NCBI RefSeq assembly: GCF_001642835.1
Contig: NZ_LXEI01000001.1
Coordinates: 372,001-436,000, forward strand
DNA from: Pseudotamlana agarivorans
Lineage (GTDB): Bacteria; Bacteroidota; Bacteroidia; Flavobacteriales; Flavobacteriaceae
Direction: 5' to 3'
DNA: 64,000 nucleotides
Shown piece after piece: positions 37,001-45,938 of this stretch; positions within the stretch are counted from its first letter, which is position 1, and the number at the start of each line of letters is the position of its first letter. The position numbers were made by a program, and so were the translations under genes. The notes below the pieces were generated by a model that saw only the letters and a program-made list of their open reading frames with translations, was not told where the DNA came from and ran no database searches.

Positions 37001-38220
37001 CCATTAAAATTACGCCTGAAGGTGGCGCTATAAACATCGATTTATTAGCTACTGAACAGTTATATCATTTGCCTTTGGCTAATAAGGATGAAAATGTGCA
37101 AGCCGTAGAAATTATTATTTCAGATACGGGCCCTGGACTAAACCCTGAAGAAGCCGAGAAAATATTTGAACGTTTTTATCAAGTAGAAAACCAAAGTAAA
37201 ACCTATTTTGGAGGCACAGGCATTGGTCTGGAAGTCGTACAAAGCTTTGTGCAGTTACATAAGGGCCACATTGAAGTAAGTAGCAAAGTTGGTGAAGGCA
37301 CCACTTTTAAAATACTACTACCCACAGGCTATAGTCACTTTGAGGAAAACCAAATTATTTTTGATGATGCTTCTGAATTTCTTAAAGATGATGATTTCTC
37401 CTATGTCCCAACAGTAACATTGGAAGAGGAAGAAGAACACTTAGAAGGTACTGCTCAAAAACAACACACCATATTAGTCGTTGAAGATAACCAAGAACTT
37501 CGAGCTTATTTAAAGCTTGAGTTAGGCAAGCAATATAAAGTGCTCATTGCAAACAATGGTGCCGAGGGACTAAAAATTGCCAAGGAAACGTTTCCGGACG
37601 TGGTGCTTACCGATGTGGTTATGCCTGAAATGGACGGCATGGAATTTTGCCAACATTTAAAAAAGGATTTAAGTACCAGTCACATTCCCGTATTAATGCT
37701 TACCGCCAAGGCCAAGGTAGAAGATCGTATTCAAGGTATTGAAACAGGAGCAGATGCCTACTTGGTAAAACCCTTCAACATACGATTACTTAAACTGAGA
37801 TTGGCTCAGCTTATCACGAGCAGACAACTCATTTTTAATAAATACTTTAGCGTAATTAGCGAAGTCCCACAAGACGTAAACAGCACACCTTTAGATAAAG
37901 AGTTTATTGAAAACGTGCTAAATCACATTAACAAAAACATTAGCGATCCGAACTTAAATGTAGAATCCTTGGCCTCCCAACTCAACTTAAGCAGAAGTCA
38001 GTTTTATCGTAAAATTAAAGCCCTTACTAATCAAACGGCTAGTGAGTTTTTAAGAAATATTAGACTGCAAAAAGCGAAGCAAATTTTAGAAATGGGCGAA
38101 ACTAATATTAGCAAAGTTTGTTACGCTACTGGGTTTTCATCGCACTCCTATTTCACCAAATGTTTTAAAAACCACTTTGGCTTTTTACCTACCGAAGTAA
38201 AGACCAAAACAGCTTCATGA
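34051..38220 (+). CDS. Hybrid two-component system regulator (HTCS) of the PUL
   Basis: This 1389-aa one-protein sensor-regulator spans the inner membrane. A signal peptide (1-19) is followed by a periplasmic two-component propeller of repeated WIGT/LWVGT/IWIGT motifs (to about 680), a Y_Y_Y domain (about 730-795), a transmembrane helix (about 807-827), HisKA with phospho-acceptor His864 (NISHEFRTPLTLI), HATPase with DTGPGL and GGTGIGLEVV, a receiver domain with Asp1188 (LTDVVMPEMDG) and a C-terminal AraC-type DNA-binding domain (about 1285-1385). In characterised Bacteroides relatives the propeller binds an oligosaccharide released from the target glycan. It lies upstream of susCD and probably controls susCD and the GH3 operon. 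It may bind its own promoter at the TGCAACA pair. Confidence 0.95.
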   Translation: MKKTICLSLLLLWVFYSYAQKKNQQQQYDFVSIKEGIPKVGIPDIVQDHKGFIWIATNATGLFKFDGINYTSYKHVLNDSTSLSSSRVDCTFIDSKQRLWVGTENGLDLYHSATDQFQRFILDPNNPNSDKITTITEDASNHLYVGTYGNGIYKLNIDTFKVEKVANSTFQDESHRINTNCIEHVGNNKLYVATNYGLKEIDVSENKLVHTNFYTKDKSSFETDISTLMVDRNNHLWIGTQANQGVYKCTLNKNQNYSIIAVKQISLTTKKIITLAQLPDDTMMVGTENDGLFHLDHNDAIVKNYIYSKEDENSLLHNSIWKLYVDNDGRIWMGYFNSGVAISDALYDKFEDIKSSPNKDNSLKITSIMALIKDEDENLWMATDGGGIDVLNTKSYKITHINSEDQSVYSGLASNHIMSLFKDSNGNIWAGSWDHGLFFLKKGSRKFICYSTENAKGLQSNTIRSITEDAEGIIWIGTSFQGLHAFNPKTQNFKHFNSEAFVKHRLNTTDVSKVLVDTNDDLWLGSVDGLFKIEKDGMRIKKILPFSDKINKTFNSTSNTNYILSIYEDSKANIWVGTRGTGLYQYNTSNKQLEWFNRSNGLDEDNVAAIIEDADNNIWVSGNSGLTKIELDPLGYTNYTINDGLLSNDFNSGAVLKDCQDMLYFGNLKGLDYFHPSNLKTNAKVPILHLTDLKLFNEKVTPNQDDSPLNKSISETSSITLNSAQSVFTIEYTGINFTRPEKNSYAYYLEGYENSWNYVGQKRSATYTNLDQGNYTFKLKASNNDGVWTETPLELSIEILPPWWKSNWAITLYVLLFLISFYYLNYLTQSRIKEKELIRNERMQRLQQEELNQKKIQFFTNISHEFRTPLTLIMNPLKDLIHDTQLILPHHVKNKHAIINKNADRLYRLINELMDFRKLEMHKLHVKAREINLLDFTKNIVSYFKEEAINKNILLSVDSDNPHVTVWADIKMLEKIIFNLLSNAIKITPEGGAINIDLLATEQLYHLPLANKDENVQAVEIIISDTGPGLNPEEAEKIFERFYQVENQSKTYFGGTGIGLEVVQSFVQLHKGHIEVSSKVGEGTTFKILLPTGYSHFEENQIIFDDASEFLKDDDFSYVPTVTLEEEEEHLEGTAQKQHTILVVEDNQELRAYLKLELGKQYKVLIANNGAEGLKIAKETFPDVVLTDVVMPEMDGMEFCQHLKKDLSTSHIPVLMLTAKAKVEDRIQGIETGADAYLVKPFNIRLLKLRLAQLITSRQLIFNKYFSVISEVPQDVNSTPLDKEFIENVLNHINKNISDPNLNVESLASQLNLSRSQFYRKIKALTNQTASEFLRNIRLQKAKQILEMGETNISKVCYATGFSSHSYFTKCFKNHFGFLPTEVKTKTAS

Positions 38221-38266
38221 AAGCATTTAAGCCATTAAACACTCCTTAACACACTGTTAGTAAAAT

Positions 38267-38294
38267 TGTTGCACCATCTAATTCAAATGTCGCA
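38267..38294 (+). promoter_or_regulatory. Pair of TGTYGCA sites upstream of susC
   Basis: TGTTGCA at 38267-38273 and TGTCGCA at 38288-38294 are 21 bp apart. GTAAAAT precedes the first. The word is the reverse complement of the one upstream of the HTCS gene, so orientation relative to the gene differs. Confidence 0.5.
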
Positions 38295-38386
38295 AACCCC
38301 GGTCACGAAAGGCTTTTGCTACAAAATTTCTAACACATGCTTTAAAGGTTACATATTTCATTTAATAATTTTTTAACATTTGGGAT

Positions 38387-38482
38387 ATGTTTAAAACAAA
38401 TAGATACAAAAAAATCGGAGAAGTCATTTTAATACTATGCATTATAGCATTGCTTCTTTTCATTATTGTATATGTGTTTTAA
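38387..38482 (+). CDS. Possible 31-aa single-pass membrane peptide
   Basis: From the ATG at 38387 this reads a basic N-terminal segment (KTNRYKKIGE) followed by an unbroken 18-residue hydrophobic helix (VILILCIIALLLFIIVYVF) and a stop. This topology, an inside-positive short tail and one helix, is typical of real membrane peptides and unlikely by chance in intergenic DNA. It lies 166 bp after the HTCS stop and 38 bp before susC, in the same direction. It may belong to the susC transcript leader. I see no close match to KdpF. Confidence is limited by its size. Confidence 0.4.
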   Translation: MFKTNRYKKIGEVILILCIIALLLFIIVYVF

Positions 38483-38520
38483 AACAAGGATAGTAATAAC
38501 TTAAAAACTAGCTAAACTTT

Positions 38521-41500
38521 ATGAAAAACAGATTACTCAAAAAATTGATACTTCCCGCCTTTTTATTACTTGGCAGTATCATTTATGCACAATCAGTTTC
38601 GGGAACTGTTTCCGACAAAACAGGACTTCCTATACCAGGAGTGAATGTTGTAGTTGAAGGAACATCCATTGGAACTGTAACAGATTTTGACGGAAATTAT
38701 GAATTAAACACCAGTTCAGGAAGCACCCTTGTATTCTCCTTTGTGGGTTATGAATCACAAAAAATAAAATATACGGGGCAAAGCTCATTAAACGTCACTT
38801 TAGCTGAGGACACTTCGGTTCTGGATGAAGTTGTTGTTGTAGGTTACGGTACTAAGAAAAAGAGCTTGGTTACGGGTGCTATTTCTAGTATAGACAATGA
38901 ACGCATTGGTTCCTCTTCTGACCAAAGAGTGGAGCAAGTCATTCAAGGTCGAACTTCTGGGGTTACTGTATCATCATCTTCAGGAGCACCTGGTGCTGGG
39001 GCGAAAATTAGAATTCGTGGAGCTGGTTCCAGTGGTAATTCCGAACCCCTTTACATCGTAGATGGTATGAAAACCTCATCAATAGAAGATATTGCTCCTT
39101 CAGATATTGAAAACATTGAAATTTTAAAAGATGCCGCTTCGTCATCCATTTATGGTACCGAAGGTGCTAACGGGGTGATCATTATAAATACTAAAAGTGG
39201 TCGTGCTGGCGATTTAAGATTTTCATTTAACAGTCAAACAGGTGTACAGTTTGTAAATACGAGCATGGAGTTAATGGATGCTTCGCGGTTTGAAACCTAT
39301 ATGAACGAAGCCGGAATTGGAACAGTAACCGATAATGGCTACAACACCAATTGGGTGGACGAAATCTTTTCAACAGCCATGCTACAACGCTACGATTTTA
39401 ATGTATCTGGTGGTAGTGAGAAATTCATGTACTATGCTTCGGCTTCTCACTTAGATCAAGATGGTGTCGTTGGAAGATCAAACTCGAACTTTACAAGAAC
39501 CACCTTTCGTACCAATTTAAAAAGTAAATTAGGTAAGGTTGTTGAAATCGGACTTAACGCCACTTATTCCCTATCCGATAGAAATGGGATTCAAGAAAAC
39601 AGCGATACTAGAGGTGTTATTCAAAACATGTTAATCATTGATCCTTTAACTCCTGTTACCTATCCCAACGGACAAGTACCACAGTCGGTTATCGATAATG
39701 CTAATAACAATGGTGTACCTTTATTAACCAATGGCGCCGGTAACGTTTACGGCTACCCTGCTTTTTCAACAGGTGAAGTTATAAACCCAGTTGCCTATGC
39801 TAATGAAATTGATAAAACCAATTATGACGGCAACCAATTTTTGGCTTCTATCTACTTAAAATTAAATTTAGCTAAAGGCCTATCGGTAACCTCAAGATTT
39901 GGTCTCGACCAAGAAGACACCAAAACCACAACCCGTATTATTCCATATTATGTGTCTTCAGAAGCCGCAAACACCACGTATACAGGTTCCCATGAAGAAG
40001 TAGAAAGCACGAGATGGTTATGGGAAAACTTCCTAACCTATGAAAAATCTTTGGGATCACATAACATGAAATTACTGGCAGGATATTCCGCCGAAGACCA
40101 AGAGGTTAACACTCCATTAAAAAACAGTGGCTCGGTAGCTATTGCAGATTTTACAGGATGGGATTTTAGCTTACCCGGTTTTAATACGCAGCAAGACATT
40201 GTAGATCCATATTATGATAACATGGTGTCTTTTTACAGTAGATTCTCTTACGATTATGCCGATAAATACCTATTTGAAGCTTCAGTAAGATCAGATAAGT
40301 CTGATAAATTCCCAACAGATAACAAAACAGGTGTTTTTCCTTCATTCTCTGCAGGTTGGATCATTTCAAATGAAAACTTCTGGAACACACAAGCTGGTTT
40401 CAACTATCTTAAATTTAGAGCAAGTTGGGGTCAAAATGGTAGCCGAACGAACTTAAAAGGTAATTCTGATAAAACTTATATTACCAACATCGTTAACGAA
40501 CTTCCTATTATTTATGAAGGCAACGAGGGTGCAGAAATCACCGGTTATGCCAACCCGAATTTAGTATGGGAAACCTCCGAACAATTTGATGTTGGTATCG
40601 ACCTAAGAGCTCTAAGCAATAGGCTTTCTTTCACGGCCGATTACTACAAAAAAACCACTAGAGATGCGATTGTAGAAGATGGCTCGTTAATTACACCAGG
40701 ATCTGCAGGCTTTCTATCCAATGAATTTAATGCAGGAACTATTGAAAACTCTGGTTTTGAATTTGAGCTCGGTTTTAGCGACACCACCACTAGCGGATTT
40801 AGCTATAGCATAAGCGCAAACCTTTCAACCCTTAAAAATGAAGTTACAGAAATTTTATTCGTTCCAGAAGGCGCGTCCCTAGTAGGAGCAGGAGCACCTC
40901 AAAATGCCGATGGTATTACGCGATTTACCGAAGGCTTGCCATCGTGGTATTTCTATGGGTTTGAAACAGACGGTATCGATTCGGCTACTGGTGAGGTTAT
41001 TAAAGTTGACAAAAATAATGATGGTTCCATCACCGATTCCGATAAGACCTTCATTGGTTCGCCGCATCCAGACTTACTTTATGGTGGAAACATCCACTTA
41101 GCTTACAAGGCTTTTGATTTTAATTTACAATTTCAAGGTACTGCAGGTAACGATATCGTAGCGGTATACCACCAACCATCTCGACCAATCACCAATAAAC
41201 CGATTCATTTTTATGAAAACAGATGGCAACAACCTGGTGATAACGCTAGTTTTCCTGGAGCTGCCAATGTAATTGACTCTTATGATACCGATTTAGTGGT
41301 AGAAGACGGTTCGTATATGCGAATCAGACAAATTCAACTAGGTTACAACATGCCAGAGGCCTTTTTAAGTCAGTTGAAAATTAAAAACCTACGACTTTAT
41401 CTCTCGTTAGACGATTATTTCACCTTTACAAAATACAGTGGTTTAGATCCAGAAATTGGAAACTTTAATTACGATTCGATAGGTGTCGATAGAGGTTTTT

Positions 41501-41547
41501 ATCCAACAGCTGCTAAACTTCTGTTCGGATTATCGCTAAACTTTTAA
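38521..41547 (+). CDS. SusC-like TonB-dependent outer-membrane transporter
   Basis: Imports oligosaccharides across the outer membrane with the SusD-like lipoprotein as lid. The order in 1008 aa: signal peptide (1-23), carboxypeptidase-regulatory-like domain (26-105, with VSGTVSDKTGLPIPGVNV), the DEVVVVGYGTKKK stretch that marks SusC proteins, plug domain (IRIRGAGSSGNSEPLYIVDG), then a beta-barrel ending LFGLSLNF with terminal Phe. susD follows after 20 bp. The HTCS gene and a possible 31-aa peptide precede it. The TGTYGCA pair upstream is a candidate regulatory site. The glycan cannot be read from the sequence alone; the GH3 enzymes suggest a beta-glucan. Confidence 0.95.
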   Translation: MKNRLLKKLILPAFLLLGSIIYAQSVSGTVSDKTGLPIPGVNVVVEGTSIGTVTDFDGNYELNTSSGSTLVFSFVGYESQKIKYTGQSSLNVTLAEDTSVLDEVVVVGYGTKKKSLVTGAISSIDNERIGSSSDQRVEQVIQGRTSGVTVSSSSGAPGAGAKIRIRGAGSSGNSEPLYIVDGMKTSSIEDIAPSDIENIEILKDAASSSIYGTEGANGVIIINTKSGRAGDLRFSFNSQTGVQFVNTSMELMDASRFETYMNEAGIGTVTDNGYNTNWVDEIFSTAMLQRYDFNVSGGSEKFMYYASASHLDQDGVVGRSNSNFTRTTFRTNLKSKLGKVVEIGLNATYSLSDRNGIQENSDTRGVIQNMLIIDPLTPVTYPNGQVPQSVIDNANNNGVPLLTNGAGNVYGYPAFSTGEVINPVAYANEIDKTNYDGNQFLASIYLKLNLAKGLSVTSRFGLDQEDTKTTTRIIPYYVSSEAANTTYTGSHEEVESTRWLWENFLTYEKSLGSHNMKLLAGYSAEDQEVNTPLKNSGSVAIADFTGWDFSLPGFNTQQDIVDPYYDNMVSFYSRFSYDYADKYLFEASVRSDKSDKFPTDNKTGVFPSFSAGWIISNENFWNTQAGFNYLKFRASWGQNGSRTNLKGNSDKTYITNIVNELPIIYEGNEGAEITGYANPNLVWETSEQFDVGIDLRALSNRLSFTADYYKKTTRDAIVEDGSLITPGSAGFLSNEFNAGTIENSGFEFELGFSDTTTSGFSYSISANLSTLKNEVTEILFVPEGASLVGAGAPQNADGITRFTEGLPSWYFYGFETDGIDSATGEVIKVDKNNDGSITDSDKTFIGSPHPDLLYGGNIHLAYKAFDFNLQFQGTAGNDIVAVYHQPSRPITNKPIHFYENRWQQPGDNASFPGAANVIDSYDTDLVVEDGSYMRIRQIQLGYNMPEAFLSQLKIKNLRLYLSLDDYFTFTKYSGLDPEIGNFNYDSIGVDRGFYPTAAKLLFGLSLNF

Positions 41548-41567
41548 TACTAAAAAATTAACTTTTT

Positions 41568-43106
41568 ATGAAAAAAACAATTATAACTCTTATAGCAATA
41601 ATCTGTATTGGTATGGTGTCATGTAGCGATGATTTTACCACCAATCCGAGATTAAATGTAGAAGACCTAGACACCTATTTTCTTGAAGAAGAAAATGTAG
41701 AAACGGCTATAATAGGTATTTACGATTTAATGCAACACAACTACAGTAAAGACTGGAGTAGCGCATTTTTAGTAAAATTACTCCCTAGTGACGCCTCCAA
41801 TGCTGCAGGAAGTAACTCTGGAGATCAACAACAATTACAAGATATTGACGACTATACCGATGTATCATCTTCTAACGCTTCCATTACTAGTATTTGGGAT
41901 TTGTATTATCGCACCATTGCCCTGTCTAATCTGGTTATCGAAAACATTAAAGACAGTAGCCTAAGTAATAAAGACACCGCTCTAGCGGAAGCAAAATTCA
42001 TGAGAGCATGGTGTTATTTTGAATTGACTACCATGTTTGGTGATGTGCCTTTACGGTTAACCATTCCTTCGGAAACAGATGAGTTTGGCATTCCAAAATC
42101 AACACGTCAAGAAATATACACACAAATTGAATCCGATTTAAACGATGCTATAGCTTCACTACCAGATAAATCGGCTACCGAAGATTTTAGAGTATCAAAA
42201 GGTACAGCACAAGCCTTAATGGGTAAGGTGTTAGTTTTTCAAGAAAAATATGCCGAGGCTATTCCCTTTTTCAGCAGTGTCATTTCTAATCCGTCACACG
42301 ACTTAGAACCAAATCCAGAGGATGTTTGGAACATTAACCACGAATTTGGTATTGAGTCTTTATTTGAATTAGGCTTTATATCAACCTCACAAAGAGACTG
42401 GGGTAATTTTAACTGGGGAGGAAGAAACGAAAGTAATATTCACATCCAGTTAATGGGACCTCGTGGTGATGGTATTTTTGATCTTACTGGTACCGACTTA
42501 ATTAATGGTTGGGGTTTTAACTTACCAACAGCAAAACTAGCCAATGCTTTCGAAAATGCTGGAGACACTAAAAGAAAAGCAGCTTCTCTAATGACTGAAG
42601 CCGAACTCATTGCTGCTGGTGGCGCTGTAGATCCTAGTGCCGCAACTGGAGGTGCTATTTGGGATTATGAAGGTTCTATTAGAATAAAATACGCCACTAA
42701 AGCCGAAGATACGAGTCCAGATGGTGTTAGAGAATTAAACTATAGCACCAATTATAGATTATTGCGCTACGCGGAAGTCTTATTACTAGCAGCAGAGGCC
42801 TATCAAAAACTAGGGCAAGATGATGCGGCTAGAACAGAATTAAATAAAGTAAGAAATAGAGCTGATATAGGTGATATCGACCCTTCGATTTCAGGCGAGG
42901 CTCTGTTTGATGCCATTGTTAATGAAAAGTTCTTAGAACTCGCTTTTGAAGGCCAACGTTTTTGGGATTTAGTTCGTTGGGATTTAGCTTCAACAGAATT
43001 AGCAGGCACAGGATATTCGTCTAAAAATGACTTATTTCCCATTCCGATTACTGAAATAGATAAAAATTCGGAATTAGATGAAAGTGACCAAAACCCTGGT
43101 TACTAA
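41568..43106 (+). CDS. SusD/RagB-like glycan-binding lipoprotein
   Basis: This 512-aa surface lipoprotein captures glycan for SusC. The lipobox ends at Cys19 (GMVSCSDDF). The family pattern of helical TPR-like repeats is visible: YNLMQHN-type start, RAWCYFELTTMFGDVPLRL, then RYAEVLLLAAEAYQKLGQ and FLELAFEGQRFWDLVRW close to the end, as in RagB/SusD proteins. It starts at an ATG 20 bp behind susC, with a 10-bp-stem terminator after it. Length is normal for the family. Confidence 0.95.
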   Translation: MKKTIITLIAIICIGMVSCSDDFTTNPRLNVEDLDTYFLEEENVETAIIGIYDLMQHNYSKDWSSAFLVKLLPSDASNAAGSNSGDQQQLQDIDDYTDVSSSNASITSIWDLYYRTIALSNLVIENIKDSSLSNKDTALAEAKFMRAWCYFELTTMFGDVPLRLTIPSETDEFGIPKSTRQEIYTQIESDLNDAIASLPDKSATEDFRVSKGTAQALMGKVLVFQEKYAEAIPFFSSVISNPSHDLEPNPEDVWNINHEFGIESLFELGFISTSQRDWGNFNWGGRNESNIHIQLMGPRGDGIFDLTGTDLINGWGFNLPTAKLANAFENAGDTKRKAASLMTEAELIAAGGAVDPSAATGGAIWDYEGSIRIKYATKAEDTSPDGVRELNYSTNYRLLRYAEVLLLAAEAYQKLGQDDAARTELNKVRNRADIGDIDPSISGEALFDAIVNEKFLELAFEGQRFWDLVRWDLASTELAGTGYSSKNDLFPIPITEIDKNSELDESDQNPGY

Positions 43107-43143
43107 GAAAAAACATAATTAATTGGTTTAGTTTGTTTGTTTC

Positions 43144-43186
43144 ATAAGGCAGCTGGAATACTTTTCTTGCTGCCTTATTTTTTTAC
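43144..43186 (+). terminator. Terminator after susD
   Basis: ATAAGGCAGC (43144-43153) and GCTGCCTTAT (43169-43178) form a perfect 10-bp stem followed by a T-run. Confidence 0.88.
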
Positions 43187-43593
43187 CCATCACTTTATTA
43201 CGAGTAGCAACCTCCATTCAGTGAAGTCAAAAGAAGATAGATGAACTTGTATAATACGAACATGACGTTTCAGCCATTCTATAGTTACATTATCCTCCTC
43301 CTGTTTCTTTTTTATTTCGATAACAACCCTACAAAAAAAAGAGCCCCATTTCACTTAAAACAAGTTGATTATTCAGCTAAAATAACCCCCTTTTACCTCT
43401 ATTTAAGCCTCTGAAAGGATTTTACAATACCTATCAAACTACCATAAAAGAATAAAATATCAATACCATTACACTGAGTCTTAATACTATCTTCCAACTT
43501 ATGTTTTCCTTGATCAAAATTAAAGGACAAAACGAATCATAAATCCTATTGATTCGTAGAAAATCATAGCTTTTTTCCTCAAACTAAAAGGCA

Positions 43594-43629
43594 TAAAAAA
43601 ATTAAGGCAGGTTTAACCCCACCTTAATT
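43594..43629 (-). terminator. Terminator after the GH3 operon
   Basis: ATTAAGG (43601-43607) and CCTTAAT (43622-43628), with further partly paired bases inside, are followed on the minus strand by a T-run. Confidence 0.65.
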
Positions 43630-43680
43630 ACCATAAACTAAAACAACAAAAAAATAAATTCTTGTATGAATAAAATAAAA

Positions 43681-45927
43681 CTACTCCTTTAAATAGAATG
43701 CCGTTTTTAACCCAGAAGCTGCATTTTCACCAATCCACACATTAAAATCTCCAGCTTCGGCAGCTTTAACCATCCTATGGTTTACGAACTCTAGATCTTT
43801 AGAACTTATTAAAAAACGAACTTCTTTAGATTCACCAGGTTTTAAATACACATGTTCAAAGCGTTTCAACTCTCTAACAGGTCTTGTAATACTCCCAACC
43901 ACATCTTGAATATATAATTGCACCAATTCGGTACTTGCCTTTTTCCCTACATTGGTGATTCTGGCTTTGATGGTTATTTTTTCATTAAAAACAATCGTAT
44001 CCTTAGAAATCGACAAGTTTTCATAACTAAACTTGGAATACCCTAGGCCGTAACCAAAAGGATATTGTGGCGTAAAGCCAACATCTAAATAATGTGAATC
44101 GTTACCTAAGGAGCTTTGCCACGCGTGAATTGGAATAGAATCCATTTCAATAAACTCTTCAGCTGATGCAGGCCTTCCTGTGTTTTTATGATTGTAAAAA
44201 TAAGGCAGCTGTCCAGCGGTTTTAGGCCAAGATACCGGCAAACGTCCTTGAGGTTCAGCAACTCCATAAATCATATCATAAAGCGCTTCGCCTCCCATAG
44301 TTCCAGGGTGCCAAGCCATTAAAATCGCATCAGTTTTATCCATAATGTTAGACACTGAAATGGGTCTTCCTGCCATAATCACTAAAACGATAGGCTTATT
44401 AAGTTTTGCTAATTCGTGGATTAAAGCCTCTTGTGAGCCGGGCAGATTGATGTAAGCACGACTATGAGCCTCCCCTGAAAGAATAGCCTCCTCACCCCCA
44501 AAAAACAAAATCACATCGGAAGCTTTTGCCGCCTGAATCGCTTCTTGAAACCCCTTATCTGATCGATCTCTACTGTGGGTAAAACCCGCTGCAAAATTAA
44601 CATTTACTTTGGCTGCTTTAAAAGCATCTACTGGTGTGATGGTGTGTTCCTTTTCGCCATCAAAAGTCCAAGTACCTAATTGCTCATGTGGCGCATGGGC
44701 TAGCGGGCCAATTAAGGCAACTTTCGTATTTTTATCTAAAGGTAAAACGTCTTCGTTTTTTAATAATACCGAGCTTTTTATAGCTGCCTTTTTAGCCTCT
44801 TGCATATGCGCTTCGGCATAATAATTTCCTGTATGGGATTTATCACGATACGGCTTTTCAAACAAACCCAATCGGTATTTAATACGAAGAATGTTTTTAA
44901 CGAAGGTATCCAGTTCCGTTTCCGAAAATTTACCTTCTTTAATAAGTTGCTTCAAATTATCTGCATAACAGGTGCTATTCATTTCCATGTCCATCCCCGC
45001 ATTAGCAGAAAGTTCTGCGGCGTGCTTTTTATCTTTTGCAAATCCGTGAGCAATCATTTCTTCAGTAGAATCCCAATCACTCACCACAAAGCCATCAAAC
45101 TTTAATTCGTCACGAAGCACCTCTTTTAGTAAAAAGGCATTCCCTGAGGCAGGTATCCCGTTAATCTCATTGAAGGAAGACATTACCGTTGCCGCTCCAG
45201 CATCGATAGCGGCTTTAAAAGGTGGTAAATACACGTTACGCAGCAAAGGCTCACTAAGATTTACGGTGTTGTAATCTCTACCGCCAATGGCTGCTCCATA
45301 GGCAATATAGTGCTTAGCACAAGCCGCTATGCTTGTAGGGTTACTTAAATCATCACCTTGAAAACCTTCTACATAAGCTTTTCCTAAAAGACTAGCCAAA
45401 TAAGGATCTTCTCCTGGCGATTCTGCAATACGTCCCCAACGGCTATCTCTGGCAATATCTAACATTGGAGCAAAAGTCCAGCGTATGCCCATCGCTGAGG
45501 CTTCAAAAGCGGCAATTTCGGAAGATTTTTTAGCCACTTCGGTATCCCAGGAAGCCGCAATACCTAAAGGAATAGGAAAAATGGTTTTAAAACCATGAAT
45601 AACATCGCGACTAAAAATTAATGGAATTTTATTCGGACTCTCCTCTACGGCAATACGTTGTAACTCATCGACATAATCTAAATTAGAAATATTTAAAAAA
45701 GCCCCGATTTCACCGTTTCTAACGGCTGTTTTTAGGTCTTCTGGCAAGGCTTTTGTCATACTCGAAGTACCTCTTAAATTGGTTTGCCCAATTTTTTCTT
45801 CTAAGGTCATTTTAGCCAACAAATCGTTTACAAATCGATCTTCATTGTTGCTATTAATCGATGTTTTTTTTGTGTATGAAAACAAAAAGACACTTAGTAT
45901 ACATAAAAGAAAAACTATCTTTTTCAT
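43681..45927 (-). CDS. GH3 family beta-glucosidase, BglX-like
   Basis: This 748-aa secreted glycoside hydrolase acts on the non-reducing ends of beta-linked oligosaccharides. After a signal peptide (1-19) it follows the BglX layout: catalytic (alpha/beta)8 domain with ISRDVIHGFKTIFPIPLG, KHY (205-207), MSSFNEINGIPAS and the nucleophile Asp284 (VVSDWDS); the alpha/beta sandwich domain; and a C-terminal fibronectin III-like domain (about 650-748). It lacks a lipobox, so it is probably periplasmic. It is the last gene of a three-gene operon after a second GH3 and an SMP-30-like gene (11-bp gap). Confidence 0.95.
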   Translation of the reverse strand: MKKIVFLLCILSVFLFSYTKKTSINSNNEDRFVNDLLAKMTLEEKIGQTNLRGTSSMTKALPEDLKTAVRNGEIGAFLNISNLDYVDELQRIAVEESPNKIPLIFSRDVIHGFKTIFPIPLGIAASWDTEVAKKSSEIAAFEASAMGIRWTFAPMLDIARDSRWGRIAESPGEDPYLASLLGKAYVEGFQGDDLSNPTSIAACAKHYIAYGAAIGGRDYNTVNLSEPLLRNVYLPPFKAAIDAGAATVMSSFNEINGIPASGNAFLLKEVLRDELKFDGFVVSDWDSTEEMIAHGFAKDKKHAAELSANAGMDMEMNSTCYADNLKQLIKEGKFSETELDTFVKNILRIKYRLGLFEKPYRDKSHTGNYYAEAHMQEAKKAAIKSSVLLKNEDVLPLDKNTKVALIGPLAHAPHEQLGTWTFDGEKEHTITPVDAFKAAKVNVNFAAGFTHSRDRSDKGFQEAIQAAKASDVILFFGGEEAILSGEAHSRAYINLPGSQEALIHELAKLNKPIVLVIMAGRPISVSNIMDKTDAILMAWHPGTMGGEALYDMIYGVAEPQGRLPVSWPKTAGQLPYFYNHKNTGRPASAEEFIEMDSIPIHAWQSSLGNDSHYLDVGFTPQYPFGYGLGYSKFSYENLSISKDTIVFNEKITIKARITNVGKKASTELVQLYIQDVVGSITRPVRELKRFEHVYLKPGESKEVRFLISSKDLEFVNHRMVKAAEAGDFNVWIGENAASGLKTAFYLKE

Positions 45928-45938
45928 AAGTTTTGAGA

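Larger units (their letters stand above)
43107..43680. other. Convergent intergenic region between susD and the GH3 operon
   Basis: It holds the susD terminator (43144-43186) and the GH3 operon terminator (43594-43629). The roughly 400 bp between are AT-rich with no credible coding sequence; I see no other signal. Confidence 0.55.

Noticed and set aside
41721-41727. TGCAACA word inside susD
   Set aside because: It lies in coding sequence and has no paired half-site.
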